In this document: one piece after another, positions 1 to 6,432 of the stretch
Numbering within the stretch: position 1 is the stretch's first letter
Layout of the letters: every line of letters begins with the position of its first letter
Source of the DNA: Desulfobacteraceae bacterium
Lineage (GTDB): Bacteria > Desulfobacterota > Desulfobacteria > Desulfobacterales > JAUWMJ01
Reading direction: 5' to 3'
Assembly: GCA_030612225.1 (NCBI GenBank)
Contig: JAUWOH010000125.1
Location: forward strand, 1-7,883
DNA length: 7,883 bases
Program-made: the position numbers and the translations under genes
The notes under the pieces: generated by a model
Database searches by the model: none
The model's input: only the letters and a program-made list of their open reading frames with translations
Told to the model about the DNA's origin: nothing

Positions 1-517
1 TATCACTGCCGATAATATCATGGACTAGATTTTGGGTCTGTTCAGCCTGGGAAGCCGGCCCTACTACTCCAAGACCGATCTCCCAGGTATCCTTGCGATT
101 TCCTTTTTTGCTGTGAAATCCGAATGCCAAATACAGATAACCGGCATACGGTCGTTGGTCCACGATAAGTTCTTCTGCGTCCGTATCTTCAGGTGTAAAG
201 ATGTTCTGTCCCAAAGATATGGAAATGGCACGGGACGATGTAGGATCGTTGATCAGGGGCAGGAGGTTGAGGACAGGATAACTCCATCCGGGAAGGCGAG
301 ATTCCTCCCTGTTGGTCAGGTAAGGTGTACTCCAGGTGAGTTTAAACCCATTGGTGTAGTCACGGTCCGTTGCGGCGAAAAGGTCGTTTTCCCAGTAAAA
401 GGTGAAGGTGTCGAATGTTTTGTTCTTTTTTTCCTCCGCCGATATTGTGGTTGAATAAAGGATGAGTAAGGTCAGGCATACCATACTTTTGAAGACGGCA
501 ATAAGAGATTTTCTCAT
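1..517 (-). CDS. LpxR-family lipid A deacylase-like outer membrane protein, 5' part only
   Basis: Reading the minus strand from ATG at 517-515 gives 172 open codons that run off the left edge, so the C-terminal part is missing. Residues 1-27 look like a Sec signal peptide (MRKSL, then a hydrophobic stretch, cleavage near ISA/EE). The mature start matches the LpxR/DUF2219 family: FYWENDLFAATDRDYTNG at about 40-57, SLGQNIFTPED near 101-111, DQRPYAGYLYLAFG at 120-133, then GVVGPASQAEQTQNLVH at 150-166. Known family members are 12-stranded outer-membrane beta-barrels that remove the 3'-acyloxyacyl chain of lipid A using Ca2+. Asn44, Asp45 and His166 probably correspond to their active-site Asn, Asp and catalytic His; this mapping is from memory of the family. 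No strong Shine-Dalgarno precedes the start. It is divergent from the aconitase gene. Many DUF2219 proteins are untested, so the family call is firmer than the exact reaction. Confidence 0.85.
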   Translation of the reverse strand, partial: MRKSLIAVFKSMVCLTLLILYSTTISAEEKKNKTFDTFTFYWENDLFAATDRDYTNGFKLTWSTPYLTNREESRLPGWSYPVLNLLPLINDPTSSRAISISLGQNIFTPEDTDAEELIVDQRPYAGYLYLAFGFHSKKGNRKDTWEIGLGVVGPASQAEQTQNLVHDIIGSD

Positions 518-573
518 AGGCAACCCGAATGCGAAACTGATATCTGTGGTTTGGAAGAGCTTGTATAATAAAA

Positions 574-602
574 TCTATACCAGAGCAAAACTCTATCTAC
601 AA
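574..602 (-). promoter_or_regulatory. Possible promoter of the LpxR-like gene
   Basis: On the minus strand, TTGTAG (602-597) is followed after 17 bases by TATAGA (579-574). The latter is preceded by TG one base upstream, as in an extended -10 box. It would give a leader of roughly 50 nt before the start at 517. The match is partial (3 of 6 and 4 of 6 to sigma-70 consensus) and the region is AT-rich, so chance is a real alternative. A nearby TATTAT (570-565) is another -10 candidate without a good -35. Confidence 0.25.
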
Positions 603-652
603 GTGATATCTTCGCACAACATCTGAACCAAATTTTTACCCTTCTGTTCTAA

Positions 653-778
653 TCAACGTACAGATGCTTTCGGCGGACCCGCGGCGAATGGGTGGAAGGC
701 GTACGAGCAGGGAAAACGCTGCAGCTCAACAAATCTGAAGAAGCCAACATCGCATACACTGATAAACCTATGCAATAG
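653..778 (+). pseudogene. Possible decayed coding fragment of unknown family
   Basis: The frame ending with TAG at 776-778 is open from 653 and reads like ordinary protein sequence in its middle (RGEWVEGVRAGKTLQLNKSE and a few residues more). It has no ATG or credible ribosome binding site at its beginning. It is preceded by a stop at 650-652. Its first half is noticeably richer in GC than the flanking DNA. This could be the C-terminal remnant of a displaced gene, or chance. I do not recognise the family. The neighbouring frame (627-859) is also open but less protein-like. Confidence 0.2.
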
Positions 779-940
779 CAGGTATCGGGTTTCGAGGATT
801 TATATGGTAACAACACGATCAAGAAAGAAAAAGCATTTACAAAATCGCCATTTCATGTAAGGATTTCATCTGACAAACGACAGATAGTAAAAGGCCGGTA
901 AAATACTGTTTACACTTTTCAGCATATTGCATGGAAATGA

Positions 941-949
941 TGATACGAT
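941..949 (+). promoter_or_regulatory. Possible extended -10 element upstream of aconitase
   Basis: TGATACGAT fits an extended -10 pattern (TG, one base, then TACGAT, 4 of 6 to consensus). It lies about 90 bases before the aconitase start. No good -35 hexamer stands 16-18 bases upstream, and the TTTACA at 909-914 is too far away (29 bases). It is offered only as the best candidate seen for the acn promoter. Confidence 0.2.
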
Positions 950-1038
950 AAAAAACGAATGTGTACAGGGGGAAGTATTCAACCACTGCCGATCCAAGCT
1001 GCATGCAATACAAAAAATTAATTTGAGCGAGGTTAATC

Positions 1039-3819
1039 ATGAATCCAAAAGACTTTATAAGGCAGATTAAAATCCGGGGAATCGACTACACGGTTTCAGA
1101 TATAACCATGCTTGAGGAAAAAGAAATAGCCGATATCGGGCGGCTTCCTTTTTCCATAAGAATTCTGGTTGAAAATCTTTTACGGAAACTGGACCGGCGA
1201 ATCGTCCGATGGGAGGATTTGAAAAATATTGCCGGGTGGAAACGAACATATGAAAACCCTGTCGAAATACCGTATCATCCCGCCCGTGTTCTGATGCAGG
1301 ATTTTACCGGCGTGCCTGCGGTCGTCGATCTGGCGGCTATGCGGGACGCCGTAAAAGACCTGGGTGGCGACCCCAATGCAATCAATCCCCTGGTTCCGGT
1401 CGATCTTATTATCGATCATTCAGTGCAAATAGATTATTCCGGCACGCCGGATGCATTGTCTAAAAATATGGAAAAAGAATTTATAAGAAACAAAGAAAGA
1501 TATAGCTTGCTGAAATGGGCGCAACAGAGTTTCGATAATTTCAAGGTGGTTCCGCCGGGTTCAGGGATATGTCATCAGGTGAATCTTGAATATCTTGGGC
1601 AGGTAATCATAACCGATAAAAGCGGAGAAAAACCGCTGGCTTATCCAGATACGTTGGTGGGTACTGATTCCCACACGACCATGATAAACGGGCTGGGCGT
1701 CATAGGCTGGGGTGTGGGCGGAATAGAAGCTGAAGCCGTTATGCTGGGACAGCCGTATTATATGTCTATTCCTGAAGTCATAGGAGTAAAAATGACTGGA
1801 AGCCTGGGACCTGGCATAACCGCCACGGATCTGGTGCTTACAATAACTGAGCGTTTAAGAAAACTTAATGTGGTTGAAAAATTTGTAGAGTTTTTCGGGC
1901 CTGGTATGGAGATGCTCAATGTACCGGACAGGGCAACCGTTGCCAATATGGCACCGGAATACGGAGCAACCATAGGATTTTTTCCGGTGGATAAAAAAAC
2001 AATCGAATATCTGAACATGACAAACAGGGAAGAACAGGCGGAAATTACGGAACGCTATACAAAAGCGACGAGTTTGTTTTATACGGGGAAGGAAAAGCCG
2101 GAATATACAAAGGTTATTGAACTGGATCTTTCAGGAGTCACACCGTCGATTGCAGGGCCAGCAAAACCTCAGGAAAGGCTTTGCCTGGACGTTGTAAAAA
2201 AGAGCTTCGCCGGAATCATCGGCTGTGAATATGATGCGGATGATGACCTTATCCCGATGTCTCAATTTTTCGATGAATCCGGCTGCCAGACCATACGGTC
2301 CAAAACCTGCAAACCTGTGAGTACCCAAACATATACAGTCAATCTCGACGAAAAACCCGTGAATATCGGTGACGGCAGTATCGTGATAGCCGCTATTACA
2401 TCATGCACAAACACATCCAATCCATATGCCATGATGGGTGCCGGTCTTTTGGCGAAAAAAGCCTTTGAAAAGGGAGTAAAGGCAAATCCTGCAGTGAAAA
2501 CTTCCCTTGCTCCCGGTTCCCGTGTCGTTGCAGACTATTTAATTGACGCAAATCTCATGCCGTACCTTGAAGCGCTCGGGTTCCATGTGGCGGGTTTTGG
2601 ATGCACGACCTGCATCGGAAACAGCGGACCGCTTAATCCTGAGATTGAAAAAGTCATTGTTGAAAACGATCTGACGGTTGCAGCTGTTCTTTCTGGTAAT
2701 AGAAATTTTGAGGCAAGAATACACCAGAGTATCAAGGCGAACTACCTGGCTTCCCCCATGCTGGTAATTGCTTTTGCCTTGGCCGGAAGGATTGATATTG
2801 ATTTAACGAAAGAGCCGGTCTCGTTTGATAAAAAGGGTGAGCCGGTCTATCTCTACGATTTATGGCCGTCATCGGAAGATATTGAAATACTCGTAAAAAA
2901 TCATGTTAAACCGAAATTTTATAAAAAGGAATATGCAAAGATTTTTGACGGCGATCCGTTGTGGCAGCATCTTGACATTACGAAGAGTACAACATTTGCC
3001 TGGGATACACGTTCAAAATATATAAGAAAGCCGCCTTATTTTGACAACTTTACACCCGGGCTAAAAAGCCCTTCCGATTTAAAGAACGGTCGCGCACTTC
3101 TGATGCTGGCGGATACCGTTACTACCGATCACATATCTCCGGCCGGGGCTATTCCCGAAGATTATCCTGCTGGAAGATACTTGATTAATCAAGGCGTTGA
3201 TAAGGAAAATTTTAACTCATACGGTTCCAGGAGAGGCAACCATGAAATCATGATACGGGGTACGTTTGGCAATATAAGGATAAAAAATAAACTAGTATCG
3301 CCCAAAGAGGGCAGTTTTACAATAAAATTTCCGGGCCGGGATGAGATGTATATCTATGACGCGGCCATGTCATATATGGATCAGGGCATTGCCTTGATCG
3401 TGATGGGGGGAAAGGAATACGGAACCGGTTCGTCGAGGGACTGGGCCGCTAAAGGAACCGACCTTCTTGGAATAAAAGCTGTGATTGTTCAGTCGCTTGA
3501 ACGTATTCACAGAAGCAACCTGGTAGGAATGGGGGTATTACCTTTAGTATTTAAGGAGAATGAAAGCTGGGAAAGCCTTGGGCTGGAAGGGTCGGAATCC
3601 TTTTTCATCACAGGAATTGAAGACATGGAACCGCGGAAAGTTTTACATGTAAAAGCCGTAAAGAAGGGCGGTGGTGAAATTGTATTTGAAGCAACCGCAA
3701 GGCTCGATACCGGAGTCGATGTAGATTATTTTGAAAACGGCGGCATTCTACCGTATGTATTGAGAAAGGTCATGAGCGCAACAGATACAATCGCTCGAAA
3801 AGAGGAGGTGCCCAAATGA
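1039..3819 (+). CDS. acnA: Aconitate hydratase, AcnA/IRP1 type
   Basis: This 926-residue protein interconverts citrate and isocitrate through cis-aconitate in the cytoplasm, using a [4Fe-4S] cluster. The three cluster cysteines are Cys456 (in TSCTNTSNP), Cys522 and Cys525 (in GFGCTTCIGNSGPL); their 66 and 3 residue spacing matches E. coli AcnA and human IRP1. Other family blocks in order are RVLMQDFTGVPAVVDLAAMR near 83-102, DLIIDHSVQID, GTDSHTTMINGLG (Asp210-Ser211-His212), SGNRNFEARIH, DTVTTDHISPAGAI at 692-705, and the C-terminal swivel-domain motif GTGSSRDWAAKGT with Arg800. Length is slightly above the roughly 890-900 usual for AcnA, with no break. GAGG at 1029-1032 lies six bases before the ATG. 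The stop overlaps the citrate synthase start. AcnA proteins can bind mRNA when the cluster is lost, which the sequence alone cannot show here. AcnA- and AcnD-type proteins are related, but the citrate synthase and icd neighbours favour citrate cycle aconitase. Confidence 0.96.
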   Translation: MNPKDFIRQIKIRGIDYTVSDITMLEEKEIADIGRLPFSIRILVENLLRKLDRRIVRWEDLKNIAGWKRTYENPVEIPYHPARVLMQDFTGVPAVVDLAAMRDAVKDLGGDPNAINPLVPVDLIIDHSVQIDYSGTPDALSKNMEKEFIRNKERYSLLKWAQQSFDNFKVVPPGSGICHQVNLEYLGQVIITDKSGEKPLAYPDTLVGTDSHTTMINGLGVIGWGVGGIEAEAVMLGQPYYMSIPEVIGVKMTGSLGPGITATDLVLTITERLRKLNVVEKFVEFFGPGMEMLNVPDRATVANMAPEYGATIGFFPVDKKTIEYLNMTNREEQAEITERYTKATSLFYTGKEKPEYTKVIELDLSGVTPSIAGPAKPQERLCLDVVKKSFAGIIGCEYDADDDLIPMSQFFDESGCQTIRSKTCKPVSTQTYTVNLDEKPVNIGDGSIVIAAITSCTNTSNPYAMMGAGLLAKKAFEKGVKANPAVKTSLAPGSRVVADYLIDANLMPYLEALGFHVAGFGCTTCIGNSGPLNPEIEKVIVENDLTVAAVLSGNRNFEARIHQSIKANYLASPMLVIAFALAGRIDIDLTKEPVSFDKKGEPVYLYDLWPSSEDIEILVKNHVKPKFYKKEYAKIFDGDPLWQHLDITKSTTFAWDTRSKYIRKPPYFDNFTPGLKSPSDLKNGRALLMLADTVTTDHISPAGAIPEDYPAGRYLINQGVDKENFNSYGSRRGNHEIMIRGTFGNIRIKNKLVSPKEGSFTIKFPGRDEMYIYDAAMSYMDQGIALIVMGGKEYGTGSSRDWAAKGTDLLGIKAVIVQSLERIHRSNLVGMGVLPLVFKENESWESLGLEGSESFFITGIEDMEPRKVLHVKAVKKGGGEIVFEATARLDTGVDVDYFENGGILPYVLRKVMSATDTIARKEEVPK
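3801..3810 (+). promoter_or_regulatory. Strong ribosome binding site for citrate synthase inside the aconitase end
   Basis: AGAGGAGGTG contains a near-perfect Shine-Dalgarno core (GGAGG at 3804-3808), seven bases before the ATG at 3816. It lies within the last codons of aconitase, so translation of the two genes is probably coupled through the ATGA overlap. It supports the chosen start. Confidence 0.8.
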
Positions 3820-4994
3820 ATGACAATCATTCGATCATCAATAAAGGCTTAAGAGGTGTAACCGTGGCCAGCACAAAAATAAGTGACGTGGACGGCCAGG
3901 CGGGAAAATTGATTTACAGGGGCTACCTGGTTCAGGACTTGGCGGAGCGAACGTCATTTGAAGAAATCGCCCATCTTTTGCTTTTTGAAAAACTGCCTGA
4001 TGAAAAGGAGCTGGAAAATTTTACGGCACGCCTTAAAGAAGCAAGAGATATCCCTCGTGAAATAATTGAAGCACTTAAAACAAGGCCGGCGGATTCATTG
4101 CCCATGGATATTCTTCAAGCGAGTATCCCCATGATAGCCAATCATGATCCGGACATTGGAAATTATTCTTTGGAGGCATGCCAAGACAGAGCCGTCAGTC
4201 TCATCGCAAAATTCCCAGGCATCATCGCCGCATGGGAACGAATACGTAGCGGGAAGAATATCGTACCACCAAATGTAGAACTGGGTCATGCAGCTAATTT
4301 TTTGTACATGCTAAAAGGAGAAACCCCTGATGATGATGCGGAACATTTTTTTAATGTCGGGCTGGTTTTACATGCGGAGCATTCTTTCAATGCTTCAACT
4401 TTTGCCGCAAGGGAAGTCGCTTCGACCCGTGCACACATGTATGCGGCTGTGACCGCGGGTGTCGGATCTCTGTCCGGCGAACTGCATGGAGGCGCAAATG
4501 TCCGGGTCATGGAGATGTTAAAACGCATCGGTTCTGTTGACAAAGTAGAAGATTATATCAATCGGGAGCTTGACGCTGGCAGAGTAATTTTCGGGCTGGG
4601 TCATGCGGTGTACAAAACGGATGATCCCCGGGCGCTGATTCTCGCACCCATGGCGGAAATTATGTGCAAAAAGATTGGTGAGTCGCACTGGTACGACATT
4701 TCAAAACGACTTGAAGAGAAGACTAAGGCAGCGTTTAAACAGCGAAAGAGGATGGACATCTTTCTGAACGTGGATTTTTTCAGTGCTTCACTATACTATG
4801 CCATGGGGATACCAACGGATCTGTTTACGCCGGTATTTGCCATTTCCCGGATCGCGGGATGGACGGCGCATGTCCTGGAAGAACAGTTTGCCGGCGCTGC
4901 AGCAAAGCCTGCCCTGTACCGTCCCGAATCGGATTATATAGGCGATTACTGCGGCCCGGAGGAATGCAGTTTTACACCTATGGATGAGCGATAA
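3816..4994 (+). CDS. gltA: Citrate synthase (Si-type fold)
   Basis: This 392-residue enzyme condenses oxaloacetate with acetyl-CoA to citrate, the entry step of the citrate cycle. The catalytic triad is visible: His224 in GELHGGAN, His263 in the signature GLGHAVYKTDDPRA, and Asp320 in NVDFFSASLYYAMGIP. The N-terminal block GLRGVTVASTKISDVDG with LIYRGYLVQDLAE, and the C-terminal RPESDYIG, are usual for the family. The length fits the short bacterial form without the N-terminal extension of E. coli GltA. It overlaps aconitase by four bases (ATGA) behind a strong ribosome binding site. 2-Methylcitrate synthases share this fold and the motifs do not exclude that activity. The partner aconitase and downstream isocitrate dehydrogenase, with no prpB- or prpD-like gene in view, favour citrate synthase. 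It is not the unrelated Re-citrate synthase of some anaerobes. The gene symbol is by function; citZ or citA would also be used. Confidence 0.92.
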   Translation: MNDNHSIINKGLRGVTVASTKISDVDGQAGKLIYRGYLVQDLAERTSFEEIAHLLLFEKLPDEKELENFTARLKEARDIPREIIEALKTRPADSLPMDILQASIPMIANHDPDIGNYSLEACQDRAVSLIAKFPGIIAAWERIRSGKNIVPPNVELGHAANFLYMLKGETPDDDAEHFFNVGLVLHAEHSFNASTFAAREVASTRAHMYAAVTAGVGSLSGELHGGANVRVMEMLKRIGSVDKVEDYINRELDAGRVIFGLGHAVYKTDDPRALILAPMAEIMCKKIGESHWYDISKRLEEKTKAAFKQRKRMDIFLNVDFFSASLYYAMGIPTDLFTPVFAISRIAGWTAHVLEEQFAGAAAKPALYRPESDYIGDYCGPEECSFTPMDER

Positions 4995-5010
4995 CCCAAT
5001 TTAGACAGTC

Positions 5011-5040
5011 TCGTAAAAAGTCAAAAATCACTTTTTACGA
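5011..5040. repeat. Perfect 11-bp hairpin just after citrate synthase
   Basis: TCGTAAAAAGT (5011-5021) and ACTTTTTACGA (5030-5040) are exact reverse complements around an 8-base loop. The hairpin starts 17 bases after the citrate synthase stop. The stem is AT-rich and no run of T follows, so it is a poor intrinsic terminator. It could still protect the 3' end of the acn-cs message or slow polymerase. It forms the left end of the larger palindromic element described separately. Confidence 0.75.
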
Positions 5041-5152
5041 AACGTTTTAAGTTTTAGGATTTAGGTTTTAAGTCTCTGTTAAAACAGATAATATCATTAA
5101 TATAAAACATAAAACTTAACACCTAAAACCTGATGGATTCGACTTTTTACGA
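5011..5152. repeat. Nested imperfect palindromic element (MITE- or REP-like)
   Basis: The outer ends are a perfect 12-base inverted repeat: TCGTAAAAAGTC at 5011-5022 and GACTTTTTACGA at 5141-5152. Inside lies a second pair of arms, 5052-5073 against 5107-5128, matching at 18 of 22 positions and built on TTTTAGG-like units. Near the centre is a small TCTGTT/AACAGA hairpin (5075-5088). ACTTTTTACGAA also occurs twice in direct orientation (5030-5041 and 5142-5153). The whole about 142 bp can therefore fold into one long cruciform or RNA hairpin. It carries no ORF, as expected of a non-autonomous mobile or REP-type repeat. It fills almost the whole gap between citrate synthase and icd and may separate or modulate their transcription. 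No clear target-site duplication was seen. That similar motifs recur in Desulfobacterota genomes is recollection, not tested here. Confidence 0.7.
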
Positions 5153-5180
5153 ATTTATCAATTTGGTAATAGCAATAGAA

Positions 5181-5185
5181 AAGGA
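5181..5185 (+). promoter_or_regulatory. Ribosome binding site that sets the icd start
   Basis: AAGGA lies six bases before ATG at 5192-5194, an ordinary distance. The TTG two codons upstream (5186-5188) is directly adjacent to this motif and could not be used with it. The ATG is therefore the better start. Confidence 0.7.
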
Positions 5186-5191
5186 TTGAAG

Positions 5192-6415
5192 ATGGCACAT
5201 GGAGAAAAAATAACAAGAAATGCAGACGGTACATTGCATGTGCCGGATTTTCCCATTATTCCCTTTATCGAGGGTGACGGGACAGGCCCGGATATCTGGT
5301 ATGCGACGAAACTGGTTTTGGACAGCGCCGTAAAGTCTGTCTACAGGGGGAAGAGACAGATTTCATGGATAGAGATTTATGCCGGAGAAAAGGGATATAA
5401 AGAAACCGGCGAATGGCTGCCAAAGCAAACCTTAAATGCAATTGAAAAACACAGTATAGCCATCAAGGGACCGTTGACAACCCCGGTGGGTAAAGGCATC
5501 AGAAGCATCAATGTTGCCATAAGACAAAAACTGGATCTTTATGCGTGTGTGCGGCCGGTGAAGTATATTGATCATGTTCCAAGCCCTGTGAAAAACCCGG
5601 AAAAAATTAACATGGTAGTTTTCAGGGAGAACACCGAAGATCTGTATGCGGGGATTGAATGGGAAGCAGGCAGCACTGCTGCAATGCATGTACTGGAATT
5701 CTTGCGTGTCGATATGGATGTTTCATTACCCGAAGATTCCGGCATAGGCATAAAACCGATTAGTGAAAATAAAACAAAACGACTGGTGGAAAGGGCTGTT
5801 TTATACGCTGTTGAGAACGGTTTGCCCAGTGTTTGCCTTATGCATAAAGGTAACATAATGAAATTTACCGAAGGAGCTTTCCGCAAATGGGGCTACGAGG
5901 TGGCAAAAGATAAATTTGGTGACAAAACTTTAACGGAAGCAGAACTTTTTGAACAATATAATGGTATAAGACCGGAAGGAAAGGTAGTAATAAAAGACAG
6001 GATCGCAGACATGCTCTTCCAGCAGGTTCTTCTGCGTCCTGAAGAATATCATGTTATTGCTACACCGAACTTAAACGGCGACTATCTTTCTGATGCCCTT
6101 GCAGCACAGGTAGGGGGGCTTGGCATGGCTCCCGGCGCCAATATCGGCGACACCTGCGCAGTTTTTGAAGCGACCCACGGAACAGCACCGAAATATGCCG
6201 GAAAGGATAAGGTAAATCCCGGATCTTTAATCCTCTCAGGAGCAATGATGTTACGCCACATGGGATGGATGGAGGCTGCCGATTTAGTGGAAACAGCACT
6301 GAAAACCACGATAAAAGATAGAATCGTCACATACGATCTGGCGCGGCAGATTAAAGGTGCAAAAGAAGTGAAGTGCTCTGAATTTGCTGAAGCGGTTGTC
6401 AAAAGGATGAAATGA
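5192..6415 (+). CDS. icd: Isocitrate dehydrogenase, NADP-dependent
   Basis: This 407-residue cytoplasmic enzyme, normally a homodimer, oxidatively decarboxylates isocitrate to 2-oxoglutarate. It aligns throughout with E. coli-type Icd. FIEGDGTGPDIW lies near the start. GPLTTPVGKGIRSINVAIRQ contains Ser105, equivalent to the E. coli phosphorylation site Ser113. VVFRENTEDLYAGIEW and GDTCAVFEATHGTAPKYAGK follow. The five residues that set NADP preference in E. coli (Lys344, Tyr345, Val351, Tyr391, Arg395) are all present as Lys334, Tyr335, Val341, Tyr381 and Arg385, so NADPH production is predicted. Length is close to the 416 of E. coli. The ATG at 5192 is chosen for its AAGGA site; a TTG at 5186 would add two residues. 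It follows a palindromic repeat 190 bp after citrate synthase. Kinase control at Ser105 would need AceK, which is not in the window. Isopropylmalate and homoisocitrate dehydrogenases are relatives, but the close Icd match makes them unlikely. Confidence 0.95.
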   Translation: MAHGEKITRNADGTLHVPDFPIIPFIEGDGTGPDIWYATKLVLDSAVKSVYRGKRQISWIEIYAGEKGYKETGEWLPKQTLNAIEKHSIAIKGPLTTPVGKGIRSINVAIRQKLDLYACVRPVKYIDHVPSPVKNPEKINMVVFRENTEDLYAGIEWEAGSTAAMHVLEFLRVDMDVSLPEDSGIGIKPISENKTKRLVERAVLYAVENGLPSVCLMHKGNIMKFTEGAFRKWGYEVAKDKFGDKTLTEAELFEQYNGIRPEGKVVIKDRIADMLFQQVLLRPEEYHVIATPNLNGDYLSDALAAQVGGLGMAPGANIGDTCAVFEATHGTAPKYAGKDKVNPGSLILSGAMMLRHMGWMEAADLVETALKTTIKDRIVTYDLARQIKGAKEVKCSEFAEAVVKRMK

Positions 6416-6421
6416 ACCGGC

Positions 6422-6427
6422 AAGGAG
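6422..6427 (+). promoter_or_regulatory. Ribosome binding site that sets the lipase start
   Basis: AAGGAG stands five bases before ATG at 6433-6435. It lies downstream of the alternative ATG at 6412, which overlaps the icd stop and has only a weak purine stretch (AAAAGGATG) directly before it. The later start also gives a compact lipoprotein signal peptide. Confidence 0.7.
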
Positions 6428-6432
6428 TAATA

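Larger units (their letters stand above)
518..1038. other. Divergent intergenic region, about 520 bp
   Basis: This gap separates the start codons of the LpxR-like gene and aconitase, so it should hold promoters for both. No convincing gene is visible. It is mostly AT-rich, but about 664-722 is clearly GC-richer and has a short open frame (653-778, no ATG near its beginning) that may be a gene remnant. Two small inverted repeats lie nearer aconitase: ATCTG/CAGAT at 868-872 and 881-885, and GTAAA/TTTAC at 898-902 and 909-913. Their short stems make them weak evidence of regulation. The length is generous for a simple two-promoter region and leaves room for operators or a small RNA, neither of which I can identify. 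Confidence 0.6.

Noticed and set aside
32..454. Plus-strand open frame of 140 codons near the left edge
   Set aside because: It lies antisense to the LpxR-like gene, whose minus-strand translation has a signal peptide and clear family motifs. The plus-strand product resembles nothing and lacks a good ribosome binding site.
546..562. Sigma-54 type promoter (GG and GC pair near 548-560)
   Set aside because: The GG and GC are separated by nine bases rather than ten, and the flanking consensus is absent.
627..859. Plus-strand frame open without stop over about 230 bases in the leader
   Set aside because: No start codon until position 804, and the translation is low in protein-like character. 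It overlaps the slightly better candidate frame ending at 778.
837..1040. Minus-strand open frame of 67 codons in front of aconitase
   Set aside because: Its start overlaps the aconitase start codon, its composition simply reflects AT-rich DNA, and no ribosome binding site or family resemblance is visible.
1067..2735. Several minus-strand open frames inside aconitase
   Set aside because: They are shadows of a fully convincing plus-strand gene, without ribosome binding sites or family motifs.
5011..5040. Rho-independent terminator after citrate synthase
   Set aside because: The hairpin is perfect but AT-rich and no T-run follows on the plus strand. The motif recurs as a repeat end, so a repeat is the better explanation; partial termination remains possible.
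5011..5152. CRISPR-like repeats from the recurring TCGTAAAAAGTC/ACTTTTTACGA motif
   Set aside because: Copies are only 11-12 bases, in both orientations and at irregular spacing, with no spacers of uniform length and no cas genes.
5186..5191. TTG at 5186 as start of isocitrate dehydrogenase
   Set aside because: It touches the only Shine-Dalgarno sequence, leaving no spacing, whereas ATG at 5192 is correctly placed.
6412..6432. ATG at 6412 as start of the lipase gene
   Set aside because: It would form an ATGA overlap with icd, but AAGGAG lies downstream of it and ideally before the ATG at 6433. The longer version only adds seven residues in front of the signal peptide. It cannot be fully excluded.
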